From contig JAPXFQ010000364.1 in assembly GCA_028564705.1 (NCBI GenBank), positions 3,162,001-3,226,000 of the forward strand: 64,000 nucleotides of DNA, in the 5' to 3' direction. Below, piece by piece: positions 47,701-59,900 of the stretch (position 1 is its first letter; the number at the start of each line of letters is the position of its first letter). Under the pieces are notes generated by a model. That model did no database searches. It saw nothing but the letters and a program-made list of their open reading frames with translations, and had not been told where the DNA came from. A program made the position numbers and the translations under genes. This DNA is from Apricaphanius iberus (taxonomy: Eukaryota > Chordata > Actinopteri > Cyprinodontiformes > Aphaniidae).

Positions 47701-50672
47701 GTTAAATTGTTGAATCTTGTGTATTACAGCCATTGTAGATTGAAGGAAAAAAATAATGGAGTACATTTATTTCAAAAGATTTTGAGATTAATATTACACC
47801 TTCTCAAGAATTTTTTTTTCAAATTCTCATTTAAAAAAGTCGTAACTTTGCTAAAGAAAACCAAGGCATTCATTCTTGATATTTAAGCTCAGATATTTTC
47901 TGAAATTGTAAGATCAGAATCAGTTCTGAGATGCGCATCGTCAAGTAATTCATGTGACTTTTTTTTTCTGGATCAGAACTACTTTCCCTGGGTTCAGACT
48001 TGCCATGATCAATGCCAAGGGGTATGCCAAGAAAATTGCATATCCTTTTATAAACTATATTTCATATTAAACAAGGGACTATCAAAACAGCATACCTCTT
48101 TATAAACAGTATTTTTCTTTGAAGCCAAGAGCTGTCCAAACTGCATTGCCAGACCCTGTCATAATCACTGCCATGCTATTTCAGTAAAGTAAGCTAAACT
48201 GAAACAGGGCACTATAAAAATCAACTCACTGTATGCTATTCTGACATTGTATGCAACATCGACAGAAAACCAGCTTTGAAAAGACCCGGCCGGAACCCAC
48301 AAAGCTGCAGTCTGGTACCATTTATGGCCTAAAAGGGACAAACAGACAGATGAGTGGGCTCATTTCCATGGATATCCATCTGTGTTCTGTTGTTGAAAAC
48401 GAAGGGTTCAGGCGGAAAGAATCGGAACTGCACTCCATAGTGGTGTCTCGCAAACGTCTTTCTGGAGAAGTCATCCCAAACATATAATCTCGTAAATGTA
48501 AACTCGGTAATCTACTCAAAATCTTGAGAATCTGAGTTTTTAATTTCTTTATATTGGAATTAGGGTTTTGCCGATGAACGATGTCATCATCCATCGTGAT
48601 GGTTGACCAACATCACGATGGAAAGCCACCATCGTGATGCCACGCCCCCCACCCTGTCAGACACGCACTAATCTTTTAGTCTCTTCTATAGTTTAACTAA
48701 AACCTTTGCAGGGACTGCTCTGTAAACATTGAGAATATAACTAACTAATGAGTGTAGAACAGTGGAAAATATTTGTAAATTTTTTTAAATTTATTTTGCG
48801 TGGTTTGAGTGTGTGGATTTGGTGTGTTTTGTTTGCATTTGTTTCCCTCTGTGAAGCTCCAAAAAAAAGAAAAAAGAATTGATCTGGATGATTCAGGACA
48901 AGGAGCGCAGCAACCAGCTGCTTTGTTACAGCTGCGCAAAACTTGTTAAGCTGAACATAAAAAGAGCCGAGGCAGGATGGCAAAGACAGATGTTACCGGC
49001 ACACAGCATGTCATGATGGTAAAGACCCACTCCTCTCAGATAAACTCGCCGGAAAATACTGAAGAATAAATGCACTATTATCCCAAGTTTCAAGTTGCAG
49101 AAGTCTCCTGCATTTATATAGCATCTTCCTGATGTCCAAAGTCCGATAGAGCGCAGACAGAAACGCACGCAGGCGAGAAAGACCAACAGAACCAAGCGGT
49201 TAAAGCTTTCTATACCTGCTGACTAAACAAAAAGTTATAAATCAACATGCCTTGAAATTATTGTTATTCATTTATCATTTTAAGCTTCAGTTAACAGGCC
49301 TATTTGACCGGAGTTCCAAACATTTGTTTAATAAATTGAAAACCGGACAACGTGACCATCAAGGTGCCAGTTTTTTTTCCTAGCGGAAAATGTGGGGTTT
49401 AATCGGTTCGCGCTATAATAAACTGCCAATCCAAATATACTCTTGAACTCTCTCTGGTTCAGGGCCAACTTTTAAGGCCCGATTACAGCTCTAACAAGTC
49501 TCCGGTGGCAGACAGTCAGAGCGAGGCAGATAATTACCGTTTCACCTGTTTTGATAAACAAGCAAAGATGGCCACAAGCGTTGCACTATGCGCACTATGA
49601 GTCAAGGTTGCGCAGATATCGGTGCCTGCCCTTTGTTTTCCAGCAGTTTTTGGCTGAAATGGGGAATGAGCTTCAAAGGAGATCAGCTGTTCACCTGTCA
49701 GCTGATGTAGTGGTGTATGCTCGTTTAAGAGAAATTTTTATTAAGACTTTTACCTGGAAGGAGAACAACCTGGTGTGAGTTTATTAAGTATAACTTAGTC
49801 ATCTTTTTTACAAGGTAAACAAATTATGTCCGTTTTTCAGTTTAAAGCTGTGAAAAGGTCCGGCACTATGCCGAAATCCATGCGCACATAAAAGTGTGAG
49901 TATGGATTTCAAATCCATACTCCCAGCAACTCACAAACTGCGTGTAGTAAAGTAACTAAAGTACAGTTTTAAAAAAGTACCTTTTTTTTCGCTGTATTTT
50001 AAGTACTTTTTAGGCTGGTGTGAAGAGATAAATGGAAAAAAAAAAAAAGTAACCAACCAACGATGTCATCGTCCATCACGATGTTTTACTGTCAGCATCG
50101 TTAACTCACAATTTGGTGGACATCGCCCAACCCTAATTGGAATAGATACCCAGCACTAGTGTGCAGCTGGCTCATACTCTCCATTTTACGACGGATGGAT
50201 ACGGAAATAGGTAGATCCTTTTTTTTTTTTAACTTAGATTAAAATGGGCTGAAAACGAATCCATGCAATAAAGAAAATTCAAGTTTTGAGTTGTCAAGTT
50301 GTTTCATGATAAAATGTACCAACATTCAGGGGGTATGAATACTTTTGTAAGGTCTTCTATATAAATGTAAAAACTGTATAAAAGTTTAATCTACCTTATT
50401 CAATCCAGGTAATGCAATTGCCGCCACTTTGTATTATTCTGATACATATATATTTTCAAATGGCTCTTTCTTATGGTGGTTAAATGGTTGTTTGCATCAA
50501 GCGCTTTTGGCTCATCTGGTATTCACACACCCGCATAGACTTGAAAAAGTTCAAGTTGTTATAATGTGTTTAAACCTCTGAACATGCCCTTAATTAAATA
50601 CTTTTTTTTTTTTATATCTGCAGGAACAATGAGGACCACACAGCGCCCAAAACATCATACCACGAGCTTTAA
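40864..50672 (+). CDS. lysmd2: LYSMD2, LysM-domain protein (3 exons, 213 aa)
   Basis: Coding exons 40864-41109, 43036-43382 and 50624-50672 sum to 642 nt (213 aa plus stop); human LYSMD2 is 215 aa. The N-terminus (MAEFSPVLPMRDGG) is disordered and Ser-rich with the conserved block SLARTKIRSYGSTASV. One LysM domain follows, about residues 62-107 (VEHR-like EHRVADSDTLQGIALKYGV, then TMEQIKRANKLFSNDCIFLR, then LNIPV); LysM modules bind N-acetylglucosamine polymers in other proteins. A Pro/Glu-rich linker leads to a conserved C-terminal helix (AKDFLHRLDLQIKRSKQAAQ). No signal peptide or membrane segment, so probably cytosolic. Function unknown in vertebrates. It converges with SCG3. Confidence 0.93.
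41744..41791. repeat. (TA)n microsatellite
   Basis: About 45 bp of perfect TA repeat in LYSMD2 intron 1. Confidence 0.95.
41935..42305. mobile_element. hAT MITE, same family as 32978-33390
   Basis: 371 bp. Starts TAGTGATGCACCGATACAC and ends GATTGGTGCACCCCTA; internal sequence is the reverse complement of the 32978 copy. Flanks GTTAGAAA / TTTAGACA agree at 6 of 8 positions, an eroded duplication. Confidence 0.75.
43036..43382 (+). CDS. lysmd2: LYSMD2 exon 2
   Basis: Acceptor CATATACCAG, donor AAG|GTGAGT, phase 2 out. Holds the second half of LysM, the Pro-rich linker (SPPSSPPPEDSKPPQPQPEE) and the C-terminal helix. Confidence 0.92.
43383..46055. other. LYSMD2 intron 2, first part
   Basis: Gene-free. 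43640-43910 looks like a mariner/Tc1 fragment (CATCTGCTTGTAAACTCCAG ... GTGAAACACGGTGGTTTTAG), too decayed to bound. 44100-44636 holds self-similar CGGAATTTCCGAG-type sequence. Confidence 0.4.
44639..44840. mobile_element. PIF-like MITE, truncated copy
   Basis: After TTA (44636-44638) the sequence TGGTGCGTTCACACC, TGCGTCAAGCAACGCTC, TTTTTAAGCTGAAGTTTGCA and TACAGTGAGACGCTCTGATT matches the left half of the element at 14384-14800. The right half is missing. Confidence 0.75.
46719..47164. mobile_element. PIF/Harbinger-like MITE with TTA duplication
   Basis: 446 bp with ends AGCCTAGTTTATGCTTCTC and (reverse complement) AGCCTTGTTTATGCTTCTC, 18 of 19 identical. Flanked by TTA at 46716-46718 and 47165-47167. 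Inserted in a dead Tc1. A different family from the 14384 MITE. Confidence 0.85.
48251..48487 (+). pseudogene. hAT/ZBED-type transposase fragment
   Basis: A 78-aa open frame. The part MSGLISMDIHLCSVVENEGF then SRKRLSGEVIPNI resembles the ZBED/hAT segment that reads (D)xRPFSVVExxGFR...LEPRYxxPSRKxFxxxxIP. No start or end of a domain is complete. It lies just left of the hAT element at 48561 and outside its ends, so it is a separate piece. Recognised by motif only. Confidence 0.45.
48561..50135. mobile_element. hAT element, perfect 8-bp duplication
   Basis: 1575 bp. Starts TAGGGTTTTGCCGATGAACG and ends (reverse complement) TAGGGTTGGGCGATGTCCAC. Flanked by ATTGGAAT at 48553-48560 and 50136-50143, an exact 8-bp duplication. 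Subterminal CCATCGTGATGG palindromes occur at both ends. Interior frames show no complete transposase; non-autonomous. Confidence 0.88.
50624..50672 (+). CDS. lysmd2: LYSMD2 exon 3, terminal coding part
   Basis: Acceptor TTTTTATATCTGCAG; completes an Arg codon and encodes NNEDHTAPKTSYHEL then TAA. Similar in placement and composition to the human ending (DEESPYATSLYHS). Confidence 0.85.
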
Positions 50673-51225
50673 AGGAGTCCGTTTATACGAAGAACCCCTG
50701 ACCATAAACACAACCTCATCCTTCTCCGTTTACCATGCTGAACAAGTGTCATGTTTGCCTTCTTATTTGTTAATCTATACTGATTTCTTTTATTCTTTTT
50801 TAAAAATAATTGTTTTATCTGCTGCCTGAGCGTATTCACACGAAGCTGCTGTTCCAACTGCATACGTCCTTCACACGAAAACACAACGCGCTAAGATTAG
50901 GCCCCATAATGGCTCCTGATATTTCAAATCTCCTCGGAAGAAACCAATCAGTGGGAAGTCTGGTGAAGCTTTTCTCATCAGTGTTCTTGCAGGTATGTGA
51001 AAAAAGCCTGTGGAGCTTAGGTGATGGATGGATGCAAGCCTTTGAACACATACGCCTAATCGAAGTCTTTGTTTTTGTTGAGAACGGAGTGCAGAGAGAA
51101 TTCTATTTTTGAAGTGTGAATGTATTATTTATGTGTGGAGAACCGGTCTGTAACAGCTGTTTTATTGTTGTTTTAAACTTCTATTGGTTTTATTTGCTGG
51201 AAATAAATATGTATTTAAGCCATAC
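50673..51225 (+). other. lysmd2: LYSMD2 3' UTR (probable)
   Basis: AATAAA at 51202-51207 followed by a GT-rich stretch (GTGTGTTTTGTG) gives a likely 3' end near 51225. Another gene-free transposon begins at 51281. Confidence 0.5.
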
Positions 51226-51280
51226 TACAACATGTCAAGTGTGTTTTGTGTCAAAATACAGGGCTGACCAGAGGTCGCTC

Positions 51281-51852
51281 TAGGGCAACGTCCACACTAA
51301 GCCGGATAATGCCTTAAACGTATAATTATTTAGTCTACACCACCCTATCGTCCACACTAACCCGGCGTCGTTTAAGGTCTGTGGCCGGATAACTATTAGC
51401 CGGGTAAGAGAGCCGTGTAAATCTTAATTCAACGGCTAAACGAGCTAGTGTGGACAGCTTCCCCGGATAATGAAAGGAAGTGGCGTCAATGAATGCTGCG
51501 TCAATAACAATACGACACTACAGACAAAGACAACAGCGAAGAGTAATAAATCGATCTCGTCGTCTGTCCACACCAAAAACTCTCTCTTCTTCTGAGCAGC
51601 TATTGTTCTCTTCGGTTAACGGGACAAGCAGATATGTACTGTGCTGTAGAGCTTCTTGTATATATTATGTAGGCGCTGGCGTCACGTAGATTATAGGCGT
51701 TTTTCGTGCGTCTTTTCGCGCATGCCCAGTATTTGCACAGGTCGGTATGGGATTGCGCAATCATGGGACCTTAAACGGGGCGTAAATGCTCGTGTTGATT
51801 GGATAACATTAGGCGTCTAACTCCCCATAACCTTACCTGTGGACGTAGCCTA
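51281..51852. mobile_element. hAT-like MITE between LYSMD2 and SCG3
   Basis: 572 bp. Ends TAGGGCAACGTCCACA and (reverse complement) TAGGCTACGTCCACAGG. GC-rich subterminal sequence with repeated TCCACACTAA(G/C)CCGG. The flanks GGTCGCTC and GGTGTTTG are not a convincing duplication, so the superfamily is uncertain. Confidence 0.6.
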
Positions 51853-51889
51853 GGTGTTTGTGTTGCACGCTAAGAGAGAAACAAGACCA

Positions 51890-53180
51890 GAATGTTTCTA
51901 AGAGATTCTTTCCAAAGATGGCATGGGCTGAAAGCACAGGTTGGGCTCCCCCTGATGTTTCCAATGCAAAGTTTTTACTCAACAGGTAGGCTAAGTTTGG
52001 TGCCAAAAAAACTCAAATTTAGTGAAGAGAGGTTGGCAAATGCACCATTTCTTTACAGTCATAGTTTAAATATATGTTTTGCTTCTTGTGTTTAACCTGG
52101 GGAAAATCTTTAGGTACTCTGTAAGGTGCAAATGGATAGGCAAATAGTAGCCTCCTTTTCATGATATCCTGTGAGTGAAACATTACATTTTTAAGCATTA
52201 ATGACTAAGGTTAGCCACAGCATCTCCATCGGATCCTTTGGATCACTGCCCCAGGTGCAGTTGAGATCACAAATTGATGGATGGGCATTCCTTTCAGGAT
52301 TTTCACGTTTTTCAGGTCTTAAAGAATCAAAGTAGTCCCAGACCATCATATAACCTCATATATGTTTGACTATTATTAATAATGTTCTGCTGAGAGGCTG
52401 CTTTCCACCCGATTTAACAGGATGTACACCTTCCATAAAGGTCCACTTTGGTATCACCAGTCAGTATTTTCTGAAAAGCCTTGATCAAAGATTCTTAAGG
52501 CATAGCCTAAATGTGAGGCGGTCATTTGGACCTTGGATTGCATGTCATTCATGCCCAGTCTCTTTCTATGATGAATCATGAACTCTGACCTTTACTGTAG
52601 CAAGTGAGGCCTGTAGTTATTTAGATGCTCGTGGTTCTTTTGTACCCTCCTTGATGAGATATCAATGTTCGCTGGTGTATTTTTGTTTAGCTGACCAATC
52701 CTAAGAAAACTCTCCAATATTCTTTTTTTTTCATTTGTTGGTAATGGCTTTGACTTTGATTCAGGGGGTTCCAAAGCCTTCGACACGGCTTTGTGACCCC
52801 CTGGTTTTGTCGTTTGTCAAATGTCTTAAGATTGGGTCATGATGTAATGATCCCTTTGGAGATATTCTGGCCTGCTTCGTGTTTTCAGACAAGTTCTGTT
52901 AAAGTGATATATTGATTCTAGTAGTTTGACAGTAATCTGCCATTTGGAAACTATAAACTAGCTGTCAAACAGTGGTAAAGGCTTTTTAGTTTTTGTAAGG
53001 CGTTCAATCTCCTTACGGTGGAGAAAATAGGTTTAGTTCATCACAATAATTTCAGTCTCACTTAGGATTCACAAATGGGATATTTAAAGAAAATTAGTTC
53101 TTGTTTGAGGAATTCAAGTGAAGGTTCAATTAAAAAAAATACATATTTTCTTCACTTCAGGCATATGTTGTCAAGCACAA
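51890..53180 (-). mobile_element. Degenerate Tc1-like element
   Basis: Fourth Tc1 family, transposase sense on the minus strand. Blocks GCCCAGTCTCTTTCTATGAT, GCAAGTGAGGCCTGTAGTTA, CCAAAGCCTTCGACACGGCT and CCTTCCATAAAGGTCCACTT correspond to conserved transposase regions. Heavily mutated. It fills the space between the LYSMD2 and SCG3 3' ends. Confidence 0.6.
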
Positions 53181-53189
53181 TTCAAAGAA

Positions 53190-53872
53190 CATATAAAGAA
53201 AAGGCAATGTTTTATTTGCTTTTACAGCTTTAGGAAAACCCCCTTGAATATTTACATTTAAAAATACTTCTACCATCTGCCTCTACATGGAAATGGAAAA
53301 CACCCAGTAGAGACGTGCAAAGAGAATTACTGACTGCGACACCGCCCCCTAGCCTGCTCCAGATGAGTTACAGTAGAACTTGGGGGCGGTAAAAAAAAAG
53401 GTAGCAACAAGGCGCACAGACATAATGACATCACAAACATGATTATGGTAACATAAAAATCAAGAATACATAAAATATTACATATACACCGTAAAGTAAG
53501 AAGTATGGCTGACTAAGAAAGGTTACACATTAGTATAATTTGAAAGCTGTGGATTTAGTGTCGCAAAGAGGGCTTTTAACAATTACATTCACATACTTTT
53601 GAAGTGACAAAGTACTATGGTACCTTATGAAATGATTTTAGAAAATTGTTTTCCATTTGTTGATGCAAACATAAAACAGTTGGATCGACAGTAACTTAGA
53701 ATTTTGCTGAGAATAATTTTAAATCTCTTCTTTTGGTTCATTCTTCGGATGTCTGGAGGTGGGGCTTTAATTACATCACAGGTAATTTGTCATACTGTTT
53801 AAAATAATTTGAGGGAGTCTGTTTTCGTAAGAGATCTTAGTGTTGGGACTCAGTTCTGTACGGATGATCTCG
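53190..53872 (-). other. scg3: SCG3 3' UTR (probable)
   Basis: AATAAA on the minus strand at 53216-53211 marks a likely 3' end. The region holds a possible hairpin, ACCGCCCCC (53341-53349) pairing with GGGGGCGGT (53382-53390). Confidence 0.45.
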
Positions 53873-53991
53873 TCACATGCTGGTGTAGATCCTCTTTATG
53901 GTGTCGCCTTCATCTTTGGCGATGATTCCTTTCTCGATATACGAGTCGACTTGCTGGTCCATGAAATCCTTCAGCTTGGACAGGTCATAAT
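53873..53991 (-). CDS. scg3: SCG3 last exon, coding part
   Basis: Acceptor TTCATCCAG; encodes [20 protein letters not shown] to KRIYTSM and TGA at 53875-53873. Confidence 0.94.
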
Positions 53992-56900
53992 CTGGATGAA
54001 CAAGAAGTAGCAAATAAGGGCGGTTTATAATCTGCTGTTCACAGAAGGTTCATTAAGGATGCTATGGTCAGTTGAACCCCTGGGATGTTACACCCAAACA
54101 AGCTTCACGAAGGATTAGGGTCAAAGGATGTTTGTCTGATGCTTAGACTAGCAGCCATTTAATAAGAAGGTCATACGGGGACATGATCACCAATTTCTGT
54201 TTCTCAAATTTAAATACGGTTGTACCATATTGACCATACACAGTAAATGAATATAAAATATATTTTAATAATATCACTAAATGAAATATTAAATGATTAT
54301 GTAAAAAAACAATTAAATTGTTTCATTTGACTACATTTATTTAATTGGCGGGGGGCACAAAGTAATATAATGCAAAGCAGTATAAAGAGTTCAGGGTAGC
54401 AGAAAATATGTGCTGTGGACAAATTTAAATTGATATCAATGAATTGTATTGCTGAGTGAAAAAAAAAAATCGACCATTTTGAAACTGGCCTCAGATAGAT
54501 ATTTCCCAGGTCATTTCATTTACCTCTTGTAAATACAGTGAAACACATGGAGGAAAAAGTTCTTGCATTCATAACATGGCTTAATATTTTAGCTTTATGA
54601 CATTTGACGCTGCAGGTTGGTTTGGTGTTAAACAAAGGATGAATTAGGGCTTGGCAATAAATTGATTTTATTGATTAATCACTTTTTCTGTTTATGAAGA
54701 TTACATTTTTGGAAAATTTAGATTTATTTTTTTATCAATGCACTAGTTGGACTTTCAAAGCTCAGAGTAATGTCAACCCACCTAGCGCTTACCATCTTGT
54801 TTTACCAGGATACTGTACAGCTTTTATTTGCTTTTATTTGGACTTTGAATTGAGGTAATCTCCGGGATGGAATGAATTTTTGAATTTTTTTTTTCCTCAC
54901 TTGCAATTTCTTTTAAAGAAAACACAGCTGGAATTTGTTTTTAGAACGATTTCATCCAGACCTAGGTTGTACAACAGCACCTGTTAAATAAGCACCCTTT
55001 AACCACTATTAAGTATGGTAGAGGATGTGTGATGTGAGTTTTACTTCGAAATGCAGTGGGAACTTTGTTAGAGTGGACAACATCAGCATTGAATAAAAAC
55101 AATTACAATTGGGTCTCAATCGGCTGTTTTAACGGGAAATTGATCCAGACCTAATTTGTATAGAAAACCTATGGGTAAGCTGAAGAGAGGAGGACAAAAG
55201 ACTCTGGATGATCTGGATAGATTTTGTGCTAAATAAATGGTCAGAGCTCCTTGTTAACATCAAAGAAGACTTCCACAGTCTTTTTGGTAACATAGGGTTA
55301 AACAAATTATTTACAATAAAGCTATTAACAATATTTTTAACTAATATTAATTATTAAATATATGGGGATTTTATTGCTTAGTGTGAAAGAAAAAGTGTGA
55401 AGTATTTTTGCACATCTTAATCAGCTGCAGCAACATTTTTAAAATATATTACACACTATTAAAGTATCATTTGTATACAAGATGGCACAAAGGTCATCCT
55501 GTGACCTCCCAACATTTACAGTGGGCTGGATCGTTGCAGCGCTTAAGGGTTTGAGTCTCTTTGCTGGTGACAATCGGGACTTGTGGAAAAGATTAAAAGA
55601 ACGTGATTAGAGAGGACGTCACTCGTCGTCATGAGGACCGTGAAAAGCCAAGTGACAAAAGCCAGGATGTTGCCTGCGTGCGTCCATCTGCTCCTCTGTC
55701 TAATCTTTATAGCTTGCAGGCGTACGCACACACAAACTTATATGAACTCATTAAAACACACAAATGGGCTGCTGAGATTGTCCTAATGGACGCTGCTGGT
55801 AAACACAATGATTGGCTCAGAGCCCACTGTTTCTATGACACTGTTTTCAGCTGCGAAGGCTTTTGTTCTCTCCTAAAAAAAAGGAACAAGAATGAAAGCT
55901 TCAAAGAGGAGTTCAATGCCTTCAAAATGAGCTACAAATGAACACCCTAATGCTGTTTTACTTTAGTCCTAGATGGAGCCTGATCATGGGAAAATTGGGG
56001 TGATTGGACACATTTTGTCTGTGTGTGCCTCTTCTTGCACCATTATCTGTATGTCTTGGTTCGCTGGCAAGAAGGCGGGGAGCCCCCAGTTGTCCAGGAC
56101 AACCGTTGCGCACTCCTGAATGCTAATGAAATGTCCTATCTAGGGCAAGGTTAGAGATTAGCTTCTAACAAAACTTCCCTGTTGATCTGGGCTCCCCTCT
56201 CCCCTCTCCTCCTTAGCACCACACTCTCAGTTTCTCTGTTTTTCTTGTTGTTTTATTCATTTTATTTTTCTCTTGCGTTTAGGAGGCCAGAAAGAATCTG
56301 GGTCAAACTTTGTTTTTATCCATAATCCCTTTGTCTTTACCTTCTTATCCTGTTGTTGAGGTCGGATCAGATCGGCACAAACAAAATGAACAGTATGGAT
56401 ACATTTCGCCGAGCTTGAGCTTTTGTTTTCTTGTCTGGGATGTCCAGCTGAGCTCATCTGCCACGCATAGCTCTGAATGGTGAGAACTCATTAGCCATTC
56501 ATTCCCCTCTGCTTAATTGAGCAGCCCTGGGCATTGATTTTACAACATGGTGATGTCTGACTGTTTCTGGCCTCATCGGTGAAGCTACAGCAGTTTTTAC
56601 AGCTCTGCAGCTCAGAGCTGACAGTAGCGATATCAGCAAGCAACAGAAAGCAATCTTTGCTTTTTCAACTTCTATAAAAGAAGTGTTTGGAGGAGCAGAT
56701 TCAGATTTTTCTCGCCACCCAGCAAACAAACACTAAAGACGGCCATTGTCCAGGAACAAGCAGATGTTTATGGAGCAATTAGGACGCCATATTTAGGGAT
56801 GATCCATATTAATGAGATCTAGAGTGAAGCATCTATTTTAATATGCCACGCTTCTTTAAAATGCAAACGGGGTAGTAAGGGTTGACAATTTTTCTTCTTC

Positions 56901-59900
56901 TGAGATGTGAGAGTTTATGGAGAATGAAGTGCTGATTTACAAATAACTTTTTTTTGTGTATTACATCAGCAGAGATTAAAAAAAATATAATGTAACATGT
57001 AAGCATATTCAAATAATAAGGAATAAGGATTAAGATCTGCATCATCAACTGTCCTGTAATGCAAACACATCTCACCATTTTTGCCTTCTTCTTTGTTGTG
57101 CTTCTTCAGCCATTCAATATTCTTCCTGATGGCCTCCAGATAGGTCTCTGATTTGCCCGGCTGATCTGGAGTACAAAGAAGCCAAAAACAAGGCAGATAT
57201 GAGATATTTCGCTCACTGAAGCACTATTATTCCTGAAAGACTGGTTCTTGTTTACCAAGAATATGAAGCTTACAGCGACCTTGATTTTTTCAGTGACTAA
57301 AACAGTCGAACAGTGAATTTTTAAATTATTATACCATGGAAAATTCCTAATCAAGTCTCTTGTAGAGAAAACACGACAGCTGCGAGGACTGTACAAAAAG
57401 AAACCCCAAAATACTCCTGATATTTGCAGGTGTTTTTTTTTTTTTGTTTAATCAAAAATAAAATGTGTATGATTACAGATGTTTTTTTTTTTAGGTAAAA
57501 TTTAAATAGGCCAAGAACAGCCAATCAGTTTGGCCTTGATTAACTGATGAAACTGACAACCCCAGTCTGTGTTGGGTTTTCTCTGTTTATCTGTTTCTGT
57601 CTGGGTGCAAATGTGGATTTTATTTACGTGCGTGATGTACAGTCTGCCAGAACATACACTAAACGAGGCTGTGAGAAGCTTTTCCGATGACTGTTATTGG
57701 ACTGGCCTAGTTCAGAGACAAGCAGAGGCTTAATTATGATTGGACTGAACTGCAGAGTGCTGCTTGTTTCCCAGCAAATCTGCTGTGGAAAAACAACAAC
57801 TGTCTAAACTGGTTTCTGCCTCATTGAAACCAGTTTAGTGGTAGATTTAGTATATTTAATAATTTGCTTTAATGAAGTGAAGTGGTGAGAATTTGTTGTA
57901 GTTTTTTTGGAAAAGGTGTATTTATTTTGAGACATGAGGTACAAAACAAAACAATGAAATTGTGATTTGACAAAGAGAACAAAAAAATACAAAGAATAAG
58001 TCATGCAGATAGCAAGGCCAGAGATTTTCATTCATGGAATAAAAATAAAATTTAAAAAATGGTAAAACTGTGAAGGAGCTTTAGCTGACTATGTAAAATG
58101 CAATACTAATCGAGTGTCTGGTGGTCATTGGGATTTCTTTGTGGACTGACTGGTCTCAGTTGATGGCTGCTCCTCTTTGGTCGAGTCCTTCAGATTCTCA
58201 TATTCCTTCTGCATCTTGGCTGTCTCTGATTTAGTGTTGTCATCATCATCCAAGTTTTTCCCTAAGAATAAAATAAGAAATAAGGAAATAAGAATAAAAA
58301 TAAAAATAAAAATAAAAACACAGAGGGGTTAGAATTGTTGGAAGACACACTGTTTGTTCCACACATTAGACATGTATAACTTGTTTCTTTTTATCTGACT
58401 TTTGTTAATGCATGGAGCTAGCTGCTTTATTTTTACCCAATAAAAACAGATCATGCATTACTAAATAAGAGTTCTCTCAACATTTTCATCAACTTAAGAA
58501 GAATCTCTTTAATTAAATTTAGTTTTATGGTAATTGTGAAAAGGACCAAAAAGCAGGATTTTGGTTGCTTAGGAAAAAATCACCTAATCTTCACATTGCA
58601 GTTTTTTCTCCATGGGAATAAAAAAATACACATTAAATATTGGATTTTTCAAAAACTTTTAGGTTAAGATTATTGTGAATCTATTTCAGAACACAATAAT
58701 CTTTGTTGTCATTGTACTGGGAGGCACAAAGAAATCAAGGATGCTTCAGCCGGGCCATTGTGCATCATGGAAATAAGTCATAAAAAGGAAAGAAAAACAA
58801 AAAAAAACAACACATGATGGTTAGAAACAAATAACTTTATTTTTATTTTATTTTAGTTAAAAGAAGCTATTTAATGTTTTAATGAGAGATTCTACTAAAT
58901 GTGGAGGACAAAGTATAATGAAAACATCTGTATTTTATTGGGTTTATTTTTTAGCCACTTTGAAAGCCTTTGGCTTCTGTCCAAGAAATAATCAAACTTC
59001 AATTACCAAAAAAATGAAAACCCTGGCAATTTGCCATTTTTTTACATATCCAGATTGGTCCAATATATTTAATCATTAGGTTTAAGGCTAATGTTCTAAA
59101 GTTGTTTTTAAACACATTTTATTTTGGATGTTGTTATTTTTTAGCACAAAGAAATTGTTATTTTTGTAAAATTTCAGGCTTTAACGAAGAGCCTAAAAAA
59201 TATACATTTGCTCAATTTGGACATGTTAGAGAAAAACATTACCAGTAAGACTCGAAATGTCAGGGACCACAAGAGACTTTCCCAGCTTGTTCTTTGTCTG
59301 CATGGCTATCATAGCGTCCAGGTTCTCTGCAGGTGGATTAAAGAGAAAAAAACATTTACATTCAGATTTCATTAGTATTGTGCGATCGGTCACTTCTCCC
59401 AGCAGACAATGAATGGACAACTGTCGACCGTTTCAGTGTCTGCTCCTGTGTGACTCAGAGGTTTATTATAATGAGAAAAGGCCTCGTTCTTTTTTAATAA
59501 ATTAGTTCAGGAAAATGACGACAGTCATAAACACGACCTTGTGTTTTTTTTCCACTCTCATTTCCGGTGGGTTATTTAGCAATCATGACCAGAGTAAAAA
59601 AAAAAAAAAACTCTTAATAGGAATTATTTGTGTGGTTCAATAATCTGCATGTCTACTGGCCCTCGTTAATGTCACAAAACTATGCTGTTTTGTTTTCTAA
59701 TTGTTTATATTCCCTCATAAATTTGTCAAAATAATCGTCACGATGACTTCCAAGTGTTACTGCTGTTTGAATTAATATGTCTTTACGGAGCGATTAGGAA
59801 ACGAGGAGACAAAACAGATCAATTGGCTCGACAGGAAAACAAGTCCTCTGGATTAATGAAGGAGGGAATCGTTATGCATAAAATGAAGGACGCAGATGTT

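Larger units (their letters stand above)
46055..50365 (-). mobile_element. Degenerate Tc1-like element split by later insertions
   Basis: Third Tc1/mariner family, transposase sense on the minus strand. The left end and transposase-antisense blocks run 46055-46718 (AGCTCAAACTTGGTCAGG; TTGTCCTGCTGGAAGGTAAA) and resume at 47165-47430 (GATAGGTTTACAGTTGTACT). A far end block with ATTCAGGGGGTATGAATACT lies at about 50325-50345. Between them are a PIF-like MITE (46719-47164), about 1.1 kb of unassigned sequence and a hAT element (48561-50135). That the two outer parts belong to one insertion is inferred. Confidence 0.5.
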
